Positions 30,654-41,561 of a stretch of DNA of 64,000 nt are shown in pieces (positions within the stretch are counted from its first letter, which is position 1; each line of letters opens with the position of its first letter). Position numbers and translations under genes: made by a program. The stretch lies in the NCBI GenBank assembly GCA_009733575.1, contig ML769503.1, forward strand, positions 124,001-188,000, read 5' to 3'. The DNA is from Gymnopus androsaceus JB14 (Eukaryota; Basidiomycota; Agaricomycetes; Agaricales; Omphalotaceae). Under the pieces are notes generated by a model. That model made no database searches and was not told the DNA's origin. It was given only the letters and a program-made list of their open reading frames with translations.

Positions 30654-33600
30654 ATGTCCGAGACTCAGCCTCTTCTTACCCAGTAAGCTCCATGAACCTC
30701 TTTCTTTCTTTCTTGCGCCGAACAAAATCCTTTGAAAGACAAGAAGTCGATTCAACGCCAGTGTATCCAATCATACATAGTATTCGTGCTGTATGTTTAT
30801 CAGTTATGGCTTCTGTTCTGTTCTAAAGTTTATTACAGGATGTGATAGTATGTCCGGTCTTCTCTCGTCCTGCTCTAGATTGATGGATTCGGTTTCTCTA
30901 GCATTTCATTGGTGAGCATAAGCGTGCACTCAACCCCTGAAGTTTACTGATCTCCTACTTAGATACTCCCCTTTCACATGAAGCGGTACGCACGCCCAAC
31001 CTTAGTTTTGGCTCAGTCTAATCCGATTTTGGTTAGTTAACCGCCCCAGACCTAACCTACACTCTCGTCCGTCCACTGGTCGAAAAATATGCCGCCCACC
31101 AACAACGCGGTAACATGTCCATCGTGTTCTGCTTCCTCCTCAACCGTGTCTACTTCTCCCGTGACCAAAACATGGCGACTTCCCCCGTGTCGCGCACCCG
31201 CGCCGAACTATGCGAAATCCTTGCTATCCGTACTTTACGCGAATACGGTAACAACTTGCTAGACTTGGCTGTGGTACTCACAACGAGCTGGATGGTATAT
31301 TGCGGCGCTGACGAAGATGTTATGCGTATGGCAAGGGAGGAGAGGGGAGAGGATTTGGAGGAGAGAGTGGGGAATGCGATTGAGATGGCGATTCTGGGCA
31401 AGTCCAAGAGATTTATTAAAAGTTCCAGTTGTCAGAAGGTTATTGATGGGATTTGGTCGTGAGTGTGTTGTGCCCTGTTAGTTGCCAGCTGCTGATTTCT
31501 TTGCAAAGGGGAAGATGCGTTTATCAGGCTGAAAGTAATCATTCGATTCTGTCAGACGTGAGCCAAGCAAGACCCCATCTTATACCTGCTCTTATCTCCT
31601 TCTCCGCGATAGACCTACAAACGGAATCCAATCCACTTTTATGACCCTCACAAAGCCCCTCTGTTGGATCACTATCGGTGAGCTCCGTTCAGCTCCAATC
31701 CCTGTACTAGTGTTTATCTTGTATCTCTTCAGACTCAAAGTGCCCTTCATTCGCTCGGCTTTGGAGTATACCAAGTAAATCATACTTTCATATTCTCATA
31801 CTAACGCTGATTCCTCCTCTTCTCCCTCTTCTTCTTCCGTAAACCACAGCTTCCTTATCCTCTTCGTCCTCTTCATCCTCGCAATCGAATGGAGCACCGT
31901 CGAAAAAGTAAACGCATTTGAAGTCATATTCATGGTTTACGCCTTGGGATTCTGTTTAGAAAAGGTTGCAGCGATGCAGGAGCATGGGATACAAGGTGGG
32001 AACGCGTTTTTTGCTTCTCATATTGCTCGTTCTAACGAGTCCTGGCTGAAAAGTGTATTTCAAGGGTACTTGGGTAAGCTAACATTTTCATCAGCGTATG
32101 TGCCGCCCTGATTCTTGTTTTTTCCATCTAGAATGGCTTCGATCTGGCTTTTGGTGAGTGACTAGGAGCTCCGGGACCCTCACTAAACGCACAATATAGT
32201 AACAACCTTTATGCTATACGCATCCCTACGGATATATGGCGTATTTCATCATAGTGAGTCATTCAGATCTTCCTGCTTCTCCCTCCCCTTTCCTCTTCTC
32301 CCTTTCATTTCTTCTTCCTCGCTGGTCAAGCTATCGGCGCCGTCCCTACCCATCCGAGACGAATTCCACTTATGCTCATGATTAGGCCCCTGGGCACGTT
32401 CTACGGGTATAGACTGTCTTGCTCTCATCGCTTGTTTGATGTTTCCAAGGTACGTGCCAGGCACTGTTGTTCTGGTATCTCTTACTACATTCACAACAGA
32501 TTGGCATTTGTAACCCTCAAAAACAATCTCATGGTCCTCTCCCTACGATCCATGATTTCACAATTTGTTGTCCTCATGCTGATAGCCGCATTTTGCTTTG
32601 GGGGATTTTTGTATGCGCTTTGGACGTGAGTGTTTTGTGTTGCTCAACTGCTAATATTGAAGCTTTTTTTAATTTTAAGGTTGAGTCGGAATGAAGCACA
32701 GTACGTACGGTTCACTCGCGATTTATCCATTTATTCATTCCACGATCTATTGTTTTAGGTACAGTGCCGGGTAAGTTTCTTTCGATGGTATCTTCTGAAT
32801 CTCTAGTAGTTGACGACATGTCTGGAAGAACTATAGCATGGTGGATGCTTGATCTTTGGTTCGGATTGGACGCGAGTGGATTTGAGAAATCCAGTTGAGT
32901 GCCTCGGAGCTGCTGTATTCTTTCTCTGACATATCACTCGCCGCTGCAGCTCAGTTCCACCCAGTCTTTGGGCCGGTACTTATGGTCACCTATGCGATGC
33001 TCAGTAACACTCTTCTGCTTACCGGTATGTGGCGATTGAGTTCCTCTTCTTTCCCTTTGCTAACGATATCCCATTTTTTGCAGTTTTGGTTTCTGTGGGT
33101 AACTTTTTTGAAGGATGGAACAGTTTCTGCTCATTACCTCGTGAATAGATTCTGTCCAATACGTTCGCCACGATTAATGAAGATGCAGCAGCGGAGGTGA
33201 GTTTTTCGTCCTCTAGCCTAACCCTTCTATCTTCATATCTTCAGCTCCTGTTCTTCATCTCCGCATTTTTTTAATACCGTCATTAATCCATCCATCCCAG
33301 GCAATGTTCAGGAAAGCAGTCTCCACAATCGAAGGCGTAAAAGCAGACTCTCTATTCTCTTATCAACCTCCGATAAACCTCATTGCGCTGTGTTTCATGC
33401 TTCCGCTGAGCTATATCCTTACGCCTAGATGGTTTCACAAGGTGAGGCAGTTGCCTTCGTGTAATCGGTGCAGTAACTAACCAAAGCCTCGCCCTCCATC
33501 CTCACAGGTTAACGTATTCATGATCAGAATCATGAATCTCCCAGTACTTCTAGTCATTGCTCTGTTTGAGCGTCAGGCCAAACGTCACGGGACAACAGGG

Positions 33601-34739
33601 TTTTATGAGACATTGGTAGTGGTGACTGAGAGGGCGTATGATTCGCTCCCGAGGCAGCTGAAGAGATTGAGTAAGTGACCTCATTCTTTTGTATGTGAGG
33701 AGAGGAGGCTGATTGGCTGTATTAGCCATTTTGGAAGGATTAGCTGGGTCGGATGGGGATATTGATGCAGTAAGTGTGTACTCAAGCTTGTTTTGTTCAT
33801 GCTCAAGGATTTTTGTAGGTCTTTGAAATCGAAGAAGATTTAGACACTAGCGCACTAGACACCCGAGATGATGATATCGAACTTTCAGCCAAACCTGCTT
33901 CAAGTCCGAGTCCATCGAAACCAAACAGTCCCCCATCTACCCCGAGCAATCGTGACCGAAATCGCGACCGGCGAACGTCAGTGTCGTCTAATTTACGTCG
34001 GCCATCCAATTCTAGTCCCACCCAACGACGAACTTCGAATACTTCACAATATAAACAACAACAGAGTCACAATCAAGTTCATTTTGCGTCATCGTCGTCT
34101 TCACAAAATCAAGAATCCGGGACGGGAGCTGAAAATGGAACACACCCTCATCCTATACCTCGAAATCGTGTCAATTCGGTTATGAATCGCGGTATGGAAG
34201 CTGCGCAGAGTTTTACCAGTCCTCTCGCGCAGATTTTTCAGCCTTTGGTTGTTGATGATGATTTGCCTGTGGCGGATGATCATTCTCAGGATGGGAATGG
34301 GATTGGTGCCCCATTGGTTAGCTATGGGCCAACGACTCGGAGACGGTTGACGTCTACACAGGGAGCTGGTCATCGACGTGGAACCAGCGATTTCGGGGGT
34401 GCAAGACAGGGCAATAGCAATCTCAGTCCTCCTCCACACCACCAATTTCCGAATCGCCATGGTCAGCGATCACCCCAGCATCAGCAAGGTTTCCCTTCAA
34501 TGCAGGAAGTCATGAGTGGTGTAGATGGTGTTTTGTCAGAATCGCCTGGGAGTGTTAGCACGGGTGGACCTGGGGGTGCGGACCTTCCTACTGCTGGCCA
34601 GGTACAAGAAGAGGAAGGTAGTGCTGGTGGGAGTCCACAGTGGGGAGAAAGATTGGACAAGATGGAAGAACGACAGGAGAGGATTGAAAAGTTGTTGGAG
34701 AGTATTGCGAGGGATTTGAAGGAATCGCGTGGTAGCTGA
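30654..34739 (+). CDS. YVC1-like TRP-family cation channel, 25 exons
   Basis: Exons: 30654-30682, 30739-30790, 30839-30847, 30902-30911, 30963-30985, 31037-31458, 31509-31557, 31613-31677, 31733-31774, 31850-31995, 32054-32073, 32132-32153, 32200-32253, 32386-32449, 32500-32625, 32680-32700, 32759-32770, 32829-32893, 32950-33024, 33084-33094, 33149-33196, 33301-33441, 33508-33670, 33726-33769, 33819-34739. They sum to 878 codons (877 residues) in one frame. The N-terminal half has IRADVIHFIDTPLS, GNAIEMAILGKSKRFIKSS and CVYQAESNHSILSD. Hydrophobic membrane segments follow, including LILFVLFILAIEW and VLMLIAAFCFGGFLYALW. The pore-end region AWWMLDLWFGLD, TYAMLSNTLLLTVLVS and TFATINEDAAAE are as in fungal YVC1/TRP proteins, which release vacuolar calcium. 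The C-terminal ~300 residues are disordered, Ser/Gln-rich, with a short coiled coil. Four exons are 9-12 bases long. Confidence 0.85.
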
Positions 34740-34835
34740 GAAAGATATAGGTACAAAGATTTTGGATTATTTGAAGTTTTGAAATAAGTATACAAGTGAC
34801 ATAGGACTATTCTGCTTGTTTACATACAAAAATAC

Positions 34836-35352
34836 CTATATCTGCTGTGCAAGGTATTGCTCAACTGTCTCGACAATAACCTGATGGTCCTGCTCCTGCT
34901 TCAACCCCGAGACCACAATCACACCTACGATACCTTCAACACCTTGGACTCTAATAGGGAAACCTCCGCCATGGATAGCGTACTGGCCTGCGCTGTCCCC
35001 AAGCATATACTTGGCTGCAAATGCAGCCTCATCTCCCGCTAGTTTGTTATGCATGTACCAAGTACTGAAGCCCCAACGCAGCACCGTAGCACGTTTACGT
35101 GCTACCCAAGAGTCGTTATCTGGCTGCGTTCCAGATCGGGTGACAGAATGGAAGAGTAATTGGTTGCTGTTTGCGAGGGAGATATTGATAACGGCTGGGG
35201 TAGGGAATTCGAGGAGGCGAGTGCGGAGGTCGATTGCCCAACTCCCATGCGACATCAGCTGTGAATGAGCGGAACACTAACGATTGTTCGACTCGAGTAA
35301 TCGCATTCAGATCGCGAGGAGGTTCAGAGAGGCTGGTCGACATTGTGGTCAA
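34836..35352 (-). CDS. UPF0303 / YBR137W-like protein (one frame break)
   Basis: The first 39 residues (from the ATG at 35352) end in SLVFRSFTADVAWELG. The rest reads in the next frame from about 35237: AIDLRTRLLEFPTPAVINIS, then TQPDNDSWVARKRATVLRWG, WYMHNK, YAIHGGGFPIRV and VIVVSGLKQEQDHQV. These are the conserved blocks of the UPF0303 family (yeast YBR137W; related to the GlcG/HbpS fold), small cytosolic proteins of uncertain function linked to heme binding or the GET pathway. A 1-base (or 2-base) length error in the GGG run at about 35236 breaks the frame; family conservation on both sides suggests a sequencing error or a very recent lesion. The gene ends 96 bases from the convergent channel gene. 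Confidence 0.75.
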
Positions 35353-35477
35353 AATCGAGAATGGAATACAACGGCCCGATAATTCAAATTAAGCTACCGC
35401 GGCCAATACCCGCACCTTGCCCGCACCCTGCCAGTCACCGATTGGACCGATAACGCGAACTTATAAGTACAGGACTT
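35353..35477. promoter_or_regulatory. Divergent (bidirectional) promoter, 125 bases
   Basis: The start codons of the UPF0303 gene (minus) and the FAD oxidoreductase (plus) are only 125 bases apart, so both promoters must overlap here. A CCAAT box is visible at about 35401 (GGCCAATACC) and a TATA-like TTATAAGT at about 35461, 15 bases before the plus-strand ATG. Co-regulation is possible but not shown. Confidence 0.5.
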
Positions 35478-37326
35478 ATGGCACTGCACGCCTTTGCTCA
35501 CAGCATGTACTACGAGGCCGACGAGGCTAACAGCTACCATAGCCCAGGCTTACCTGTCCAAGAACCCTGCCTTTCTTTCTGGCTTCAAGGAACGCGGTCT
35601 TCAACCTTGCTTGGACATCGTACAACCGAATCTCTTCCTCAGGCTACAGAGGTTGCAATTATTGGTTCAGGTCTTTCTGGTGTTGCTACGGCTTACTTTC
35701 TTTTCAATGGGCCAAATCCTCCGAAATCTGTAGTCATTCTAGAGGCACGAGAGGCTTGCGATGGGGCAACTGGACGAAATGGCGGTAGGTTGCATAATGA
35801 AGCCTAATCTCAGGTTGCTCAGGTTGCCTCAGGTCACTGCAGACCTGATTTCTTTCAAGGTGATCATTGTGTCGGAGAGTGACCCATAGATCTTATTCCT
35901 CTACAGGATATTCCAGTTATAAACGAGCTTTGGGTAAAGAACAGGCATTGAAGATCATTACAGCAAGAGAGGGTTCGCGTCTTAGGTGCAATTCGGGTTC
36001 TATAACACTGACAGCATCCGCAGGACAATTTCAATCTTACGATGGACCTGATTGAGAAAGAGGACATAGAGTGCGACTTTTGGAAAGGGGATACACTTGA
36101 TACTGCCTTGGACAAATCTTCTGCGGAGTTGAGGCGGAAATCCTATGAGGAATTCAAGGCCGACGGTGGTCCAGTAGACAGCATCGTCATGATCACAGAT
36201 AGTGACGAAGCCAAACGGGTAGGTACATTCATGTTCTACCAACCTGCACTAACCTTCCATACAGATATCCCGCATGCGCAACGCTGTACTTACTGCGATC
36301 TTCCCTGGAGCTTCCCTATGGCCTTACAAACTAGTTGCTCATTTGCTTAAGCTCTGCATCGATAAATTTGGGTTGAACCTTCAGACTACGACACCGGTCA
36401 CATCCGTCAAACCAGGAACCTCATCCGGTTGGATTTTAGAAACTCCTCGAGGAAACATTACGGCGGAAAAAGTCGTCTATGCTACTAACGCATACACTGC
36501 TACGTTACTTCCAGAATTCTTGGGTTGTATTGTCCCTGGTCAAGGACAGTGTGCTGCGATTGTACCTACAAAATCATTCTCTGGTAAGGGAATGCTAGCT
36601 CATACATGTTGTTACCGTTTCGGCGATGTGAGTCATCTATTGATGAAGCCTACATGAAAGTATCTGGAACTTTATGGACGTAGGGAAACTACGATTATCT
36701 CATCCAAAGACCCCAAGACGGTATCATTATTCTAGGTGCTAGAAGCAAATCAAAAAAAATCGCTGGGGAAACTAATAGTTATTCTAGGTGGAGGCAAATG
36801 GAACGTGGAGCGTATGAAAATCGCTGGGGAAACTAACGATTCAATGAAGCAACCCGAGATCACAGAGTACTTGAAGGGTGCGATGGCAAGTCATTACGAG
36901 GGATGGGGGACCGAAAGGCCGGGTGAAGGATATCTGTATGATTGGACTGGTACGTTGTTGGTTTTTCCGATTATTGAATAGTCGTTTGACAAGAGTCTAT
37001 AGGGATTATGGGTTACACTCGTGAAAGTAAGTCTAGAATTTAGTCGAGTTCATCCTTGACTGATCATCAATACTTAGATATTCCGTTCGTCGGAGAATTG
37101 GATCGGAAAGCCCAGTGCATATGTAAACGCAGGTCATTGTGGTCATGGTAAGCTATCGGAATTACTATCAAGTATTTGGTTTAACAGACTACCTTTAGGA
37201 ATGGCGAGAATCGTGTCATGTTCAAAAGGAATCGCTACCCTCATCGCGGGAGGCTCCTGGGAGGAGACAAAGCTACCAGAATGCTACCAGCCATCAGCTA
37301 AACGATTGAATAAGGAAAATAAATAG
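35478..37326 (+). CDS. FAD-dependent oxidoreductase (DAO family), 10 exons, one frame break
   Basis: Exons: 35478-35784, 35833-35859, 35907-35962, 36024-36218, 36265-36627, 36684-36735, 36788-36949, 37003-37026, 37078-37147, 37199-37326. The product is ~460 residues. VAIIGSGLSGVATAYFL near residue 60 is the Rossmann GxGxxG for FAD, followed by VVILEAR (the Glu that binds ribose) and GATGRNGGHCRPD. The C-terminus has IPFVGELD and YVNAGHCGHGMARI. Such proteins oxidise amines or amino acids in the cytosol or peroxisome; the substrate is unknown. The third intron needs a GC donor (35963) to keep frame. The sixth intron (36736-36787) is a partial copy of the next exon. One extra A near 37108 shifts the frame in exon 9; total exon length is 3n+1, as that predicts. 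Confidence 0.8.
36736..36787 (+). other. Intron that resembles a partial tandem copy of the downstream exon
   Basis: The 52-base intron starts GTGCTAG and ends TTCTAG. Both of its borders are the sequence TTCTAGGTG, and its interior shares the 20-base block AAAATCGCTGGGGAAACTAA with exon positions 36817-36836. The exon copy supplies the coding version (GGGKWNVERMKIAGETN). The shared ACTAA also serves as a plausible branch point. Confidence 0.75.
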
Positions 37327-37634
37327 GCTTCGATTCACTGAACAACTGGTACATAAATACAGTAAGCAGAATATGTATGGTGCCCTGCCTTTCGTGTATA
37401 TGGACTCACTACCACCTCATGGACCAACTGATTTGCTGAGTAGTCGAAACAAGTTTGAAATTCACATATGCAGAACTAAAAGTAGAGAGGAAAAAGACTA
37501 TTGTACCACCTCACTGCACGGAAAAAGAACAAAAAACATACAGTATTCATGAATATAAGTACATAGAATACATACTTCAGTAAAGCAAGTAAAAGGAAAG
37601 AAACATTCAAAGAAAAAACTGTAGAGTAAACGAA
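37327..37634. other. Intergenic region between convergent genes
   Basis: 308 bases holding the 3' flanks of the oxidoreductase and the Bye1-like gene; AT-rich, no gene seen. Confidence 0.6.
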
Positions 37635-40600
37635 TCACCACTTGGGCTGCTGCTGCTGCTGACCAGCATTCTTCCGAGGCCAACCAGAATCAACTGGGCC
37701 CGGAACGTTCTGAAACTGGAAGGAATCATCCCCGCGTCCACCCCGACCACGACTCCTTCCACCTCTACCACCGCGATGGTCACGTCCCCGTGCATCAAAA
37801 TCGCCACTGCCACGCCTGTTGATGTTATTGCCCATACGGTTTGGCGGCGTAGGCATGGCTATGGCGGGACCATATCCTGAGTCGTATGATGATGATGGTA
37901 ATCGGTTGGTCCAAGAGTGGTCGGTTGTGATTGGCATAGGCAGAGGTAATGGGAGCGGTACAGTGGAAGAGCTTGCGCCAGAGGGCGAGGCTGCGGGAAG
38001 GGGAGTAGGAGTAGAGTAGTGGGTACTGGCGGAATAGCATTCGGACGCGCTAGCGCCTGTGTGACAAAAGCTAACTGTTCGGGAGTAAGAGACGCTAGTT
38101 CGGCAGCTAACGCGTTCTGGTCGATCGGAAGCGTAGCGGCGATATTAGCAATACCCGGGTTGAGGAGATGGCTAACGGAGTTGGTGACTGGGTTCATAGG
38201 TGGGTGTTGGTACAGGAGCTGGTAAGACTGGTAAGGTTGGCAAGGGTGGTAAGGGCGGTGGAGTCGGAACGGGAGCTGGGGAGCGCACACTAGGGTTGTG
38301 GCGTATTGAAGCTGGGACGGGAACTGGAGGCGAAGCGAGCTTCCCTTTGTTCAATATCCAGATCCCTAGTAAATGATTGGTTGTCCGCAATTTGGGTAGG
38401 CGTAAATCGTCCAACAGCTCGATGTAATCCGGTAATGGATCACTAGCCAGCAAAGGGATGATATAAAGCTCCTTTCCTGGATGATAGTCTTTGGGCCGGC
38501 TCCCCCAAGGGAACACAAGACCGTGGCGTCTGTAATGATTGCAAAATTAGCAATTGAACTCGAGCACAGGCACTGAAGTAAAAGCTCACCCTTTGTTGAT
38601 AAGAAATTCGGATAAAAACTTGAACCCAGAATCGTCAACCCCAGGTGCTGATGAGAACGCAACAGCAACTAGTTCTTTAGTTGGATTCATGCGCATCTGC
38701 AGCAAGAACTTGGCCGAGTTTTCGACGGGAACACGCCCATCGATTCTGAGAGTATCCGATGGAAACAGCGTCCTCCATTGACCAGAAGTGACATCGATAG
38801 TTTTTCCGCCTAGCTGGCGTCCGACTACAGGCGTTTCTTGAGGTATAGCAGAGTCGAGAGGCATATTGATCTGCAAAAAAAACGTTAGCGTTCAGAATGT
38901 GGTAGATGTTAGTTATTCATCACCTTTCCGCTCCATACTTGAGGAAGAGCATCAAATGTAGCCTGCGCTGCTTCTGGGGTTATGGGTTCCTTTTCTTCAA
39001 GGAACATGTCGAAATCTTGGTCGTTTGCGACATGTTCGCTCTCCATCACTACATCCTTCGGTTCCTCTGATTCAGGTTTTGTAGTAGGTTCTTCTACAGC
39101 CGAGGTAGAAGGTGAGTTACCCGCGAGCGCCGCGAGATTCGAGATGGACCAGAGAGAATTCAGATCAAATGCAGGAGTTTGCGGAGTGGGGGGTTGAACG
39201 GAGGGAGAAGGGGCTGGCTGGATGGCGAACGGAGAAATACCAGTAGGGGATCGAAGAATAGTGGGAGCATCAACTCGGTTGGCGTCCGATGGTGAAGGCT
39301 GGGGAAGATCTGCCGGAGAGGCAGTATTTTGAGCGGAACCTGGTTCATCGTCGATGTTGATGAGATCCGCCAGATTTAATTCTGGTTCGGGAATAACCAG
39401 TTCAGAGGACGTATTTAAGAACAACGGCGGCCGTGAAGGAGGGGAATCTATCGCCATATCCAAAGCGTGTGCGGGAACTGGAGGAGGCGCACCCCAGCTT
39501 TCGCTAGCCGGGGTAATAGGAGACTCAGGTGGAACAGAGACGGACATAGTACGTTGTCGAGGCTGGATAGTCCTCAATCTCGCCACGCGTTCTCTCTCCA
39601 TTCGCTCCTCCTCTTCCAGCTGGCGCTCACGCTCACGGGTACTGTCACGACCACTAATATCCTCAATATCTTCGAGGCCCTTGTGGGTGATCTTCGTACG
39701 AGGTGCAGTGGTTTTGGTCAAAATCGACTGTTCCAACGACTCTTGCTCAGCACTTTTGATAGACTGCTTTATCTCCTCGTTGGCTAAGTCAGTGGAGGAC
39801 ATGACGGATATTTCTTTGGGAGTGATAAGACCAGAAGCAATGCGCTTGTGAAGCACAACACGATCAACTTTGCTAAGATTAAATTGAAGCATCCGGAAAC
39901 GGTCCCTAAACAAAACAAAAATATCAGTAATGAGAAGACGTATCATAGATCAAGCGTGAAATACAACGCACTTGTACTTTGCTGCTGCTGCAGACTTTCC
40001 ATGTTTATCTGGTTCAGAATATATCTCATATACACATTTCTCGAGATCATCAGCAAACTGCTTAGACGCCTCCAAAATAGCGTGCTTCTCCTCCTCTGTC
40101 AAATCATCTACCCCTTTCTCTAACTGCTCGGGGAGCCTCATCATCCTCAACCTTGCTACGTACATGAGGGTAACGAAGAAAGATATCTCGAAAAACAGCC
40201 TCAAGCTTCCCAAGACAATACTTTCTCGTAGGGTCGTCCGTCGGATCCGAAGTCTTGGCCTTTTTCGCGGGGTGTCGAGCATCATCAGAACCAGCGTTTA
40301 GCGATTCGTTTGAGCGTAGGGGAGGAAGCTTTCCGTAGACGAGATGTGGGCTCATCAGAGAGATCCGATAATTCAGATTCGGAGTGGTACGAAACCCGAC
40401 GAACACTGCGCTGTAGTTGGAAACTCAATTAGCGGGATTCAGAAAGAAAAAATAGTCGGAAAACGGACCTTGCCACGACCTCCTTTAGCTTTAGCTTCAA
40501 CCACATACTCATCGTCATCTTCCGAATCTTCAGATGTAGAGGGAGGCTCGACGGGCTCTGGAGTCCGTTCTACAGCTGGCTCCGCTGGTGTCGGTGGTTT

Positions 40601-41561
40601 CGGTGTTTTCGACTTTGTCCTTGGTTTTGAAGCTACGGATGTCGGACCTGATTTTTTCAGTGGTGGTTCCTTCTCGACGGGGTCGTCGGATTCCTCCCAA
40701 GACACTGAACGAAACGAAACGAAAAGGGTCAATCTCCCATTCCAATAGTGAGAAAAGGCAGAAAATAATTAAACAGTAGCATGTCGCACTGGTAAGAATC
40801 ATAATGTACTGGCGCTCAAAGTTCATCTCGCATGCTCAAGCGCCTTATCTAGTAGCAACGACTACATCGGCAGGACTAATTGACGATTTTGTACAGTACT
40901 CAAGATTGGTCGGCTCGCGATACGATATGAAACGATAGACCACATAAAACAACCAGTATTTTGATTTATACATGCAAAGTGGATAGAGGAAGGAAAAGGC
41001 GAAAAAAGGAATACACGGGGAGAATGAATAGATGTACTCACTGAGGGAATGAAGACCAGTTTTCTGAGAGCACGAAGGGCACACATATAAACCTGCAAAG
41101 TAGATTGAGGTCAGCCCAAACCAATGCGACAGTGTATGATTGAAAAAACTTACGGATATCTTCAGCGTCGATTTCTTCCAAATCAACGCAAGAAAAGTGA
41201 AGCCTTGAGGAAAAAGCGATTAGTAGCTTGAAATAAAACCTGAAAAACCAACGTACCAATCCTTGCATTCTGTACAGTGAATCATCGGTGTACCATCATC
41301 GCCTTTTTTGCATGTGCAAAATGGCTGGTCTGAAGTGGTGCTAGACGTTGCTCGAGCCTTGCCCTTGACCTGTGCAGTAGATTTGCCAGCAGCAGGAACC
41401 TTTACACTGTTGTTCTCCTTTCCTGCTTGGACATCTAGATCCTGCGATTTGCTATTAACTTTTGAAGCTTTGGTTACAGTTTTCGAGGGCGGGGCAGGAG
41501 AAGCAGCGGCAGCGAGATTCTGGGCGCTGTTCGCCTTGGAACGAGTCGTACGAGTGCTCAT
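37635..41561 (-). CDS. Bye1-like transcription elongation regulator: PHD finger, TFIIS central domain, SPOC domain
   Basis: Exons (minus): 41561-41257, 41203-41154, 41092-41042, 40704-40469, 40410-39972, 39905-38924, 38870-38590, 38529-37635; about 1,080 codons. The PHD finger spans exons 1-3: FCTCKKGDDGTPMIHCTEC, DWLHFSCVDLEE, YVCPSCSQ. The TFIIS central domain follows (KYCLGKLEAVFRDIFLRYPH to RMLQFNLSKVDR, ASGLITPKEI), then an acidic/coiled stretch and a SPOC domain (QVWSGKINMP, VVGRQLGGK, RVPVENSAKFLLQM, GLVFPWGSRPKDYHPGKEL). The tail is Pro-rich and ends with an RGG segment. Such nuclear proteins bind methylated H3K4 and RNA polymerase II. Four single-base frame breaks occur (near 40300, 40130, 38195, 38010), two of them in exon 5 beside short homopolymers. 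Start chosen at 41561, where MSTRTTRSK opens the conserved frame. Confidence 0.8.
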
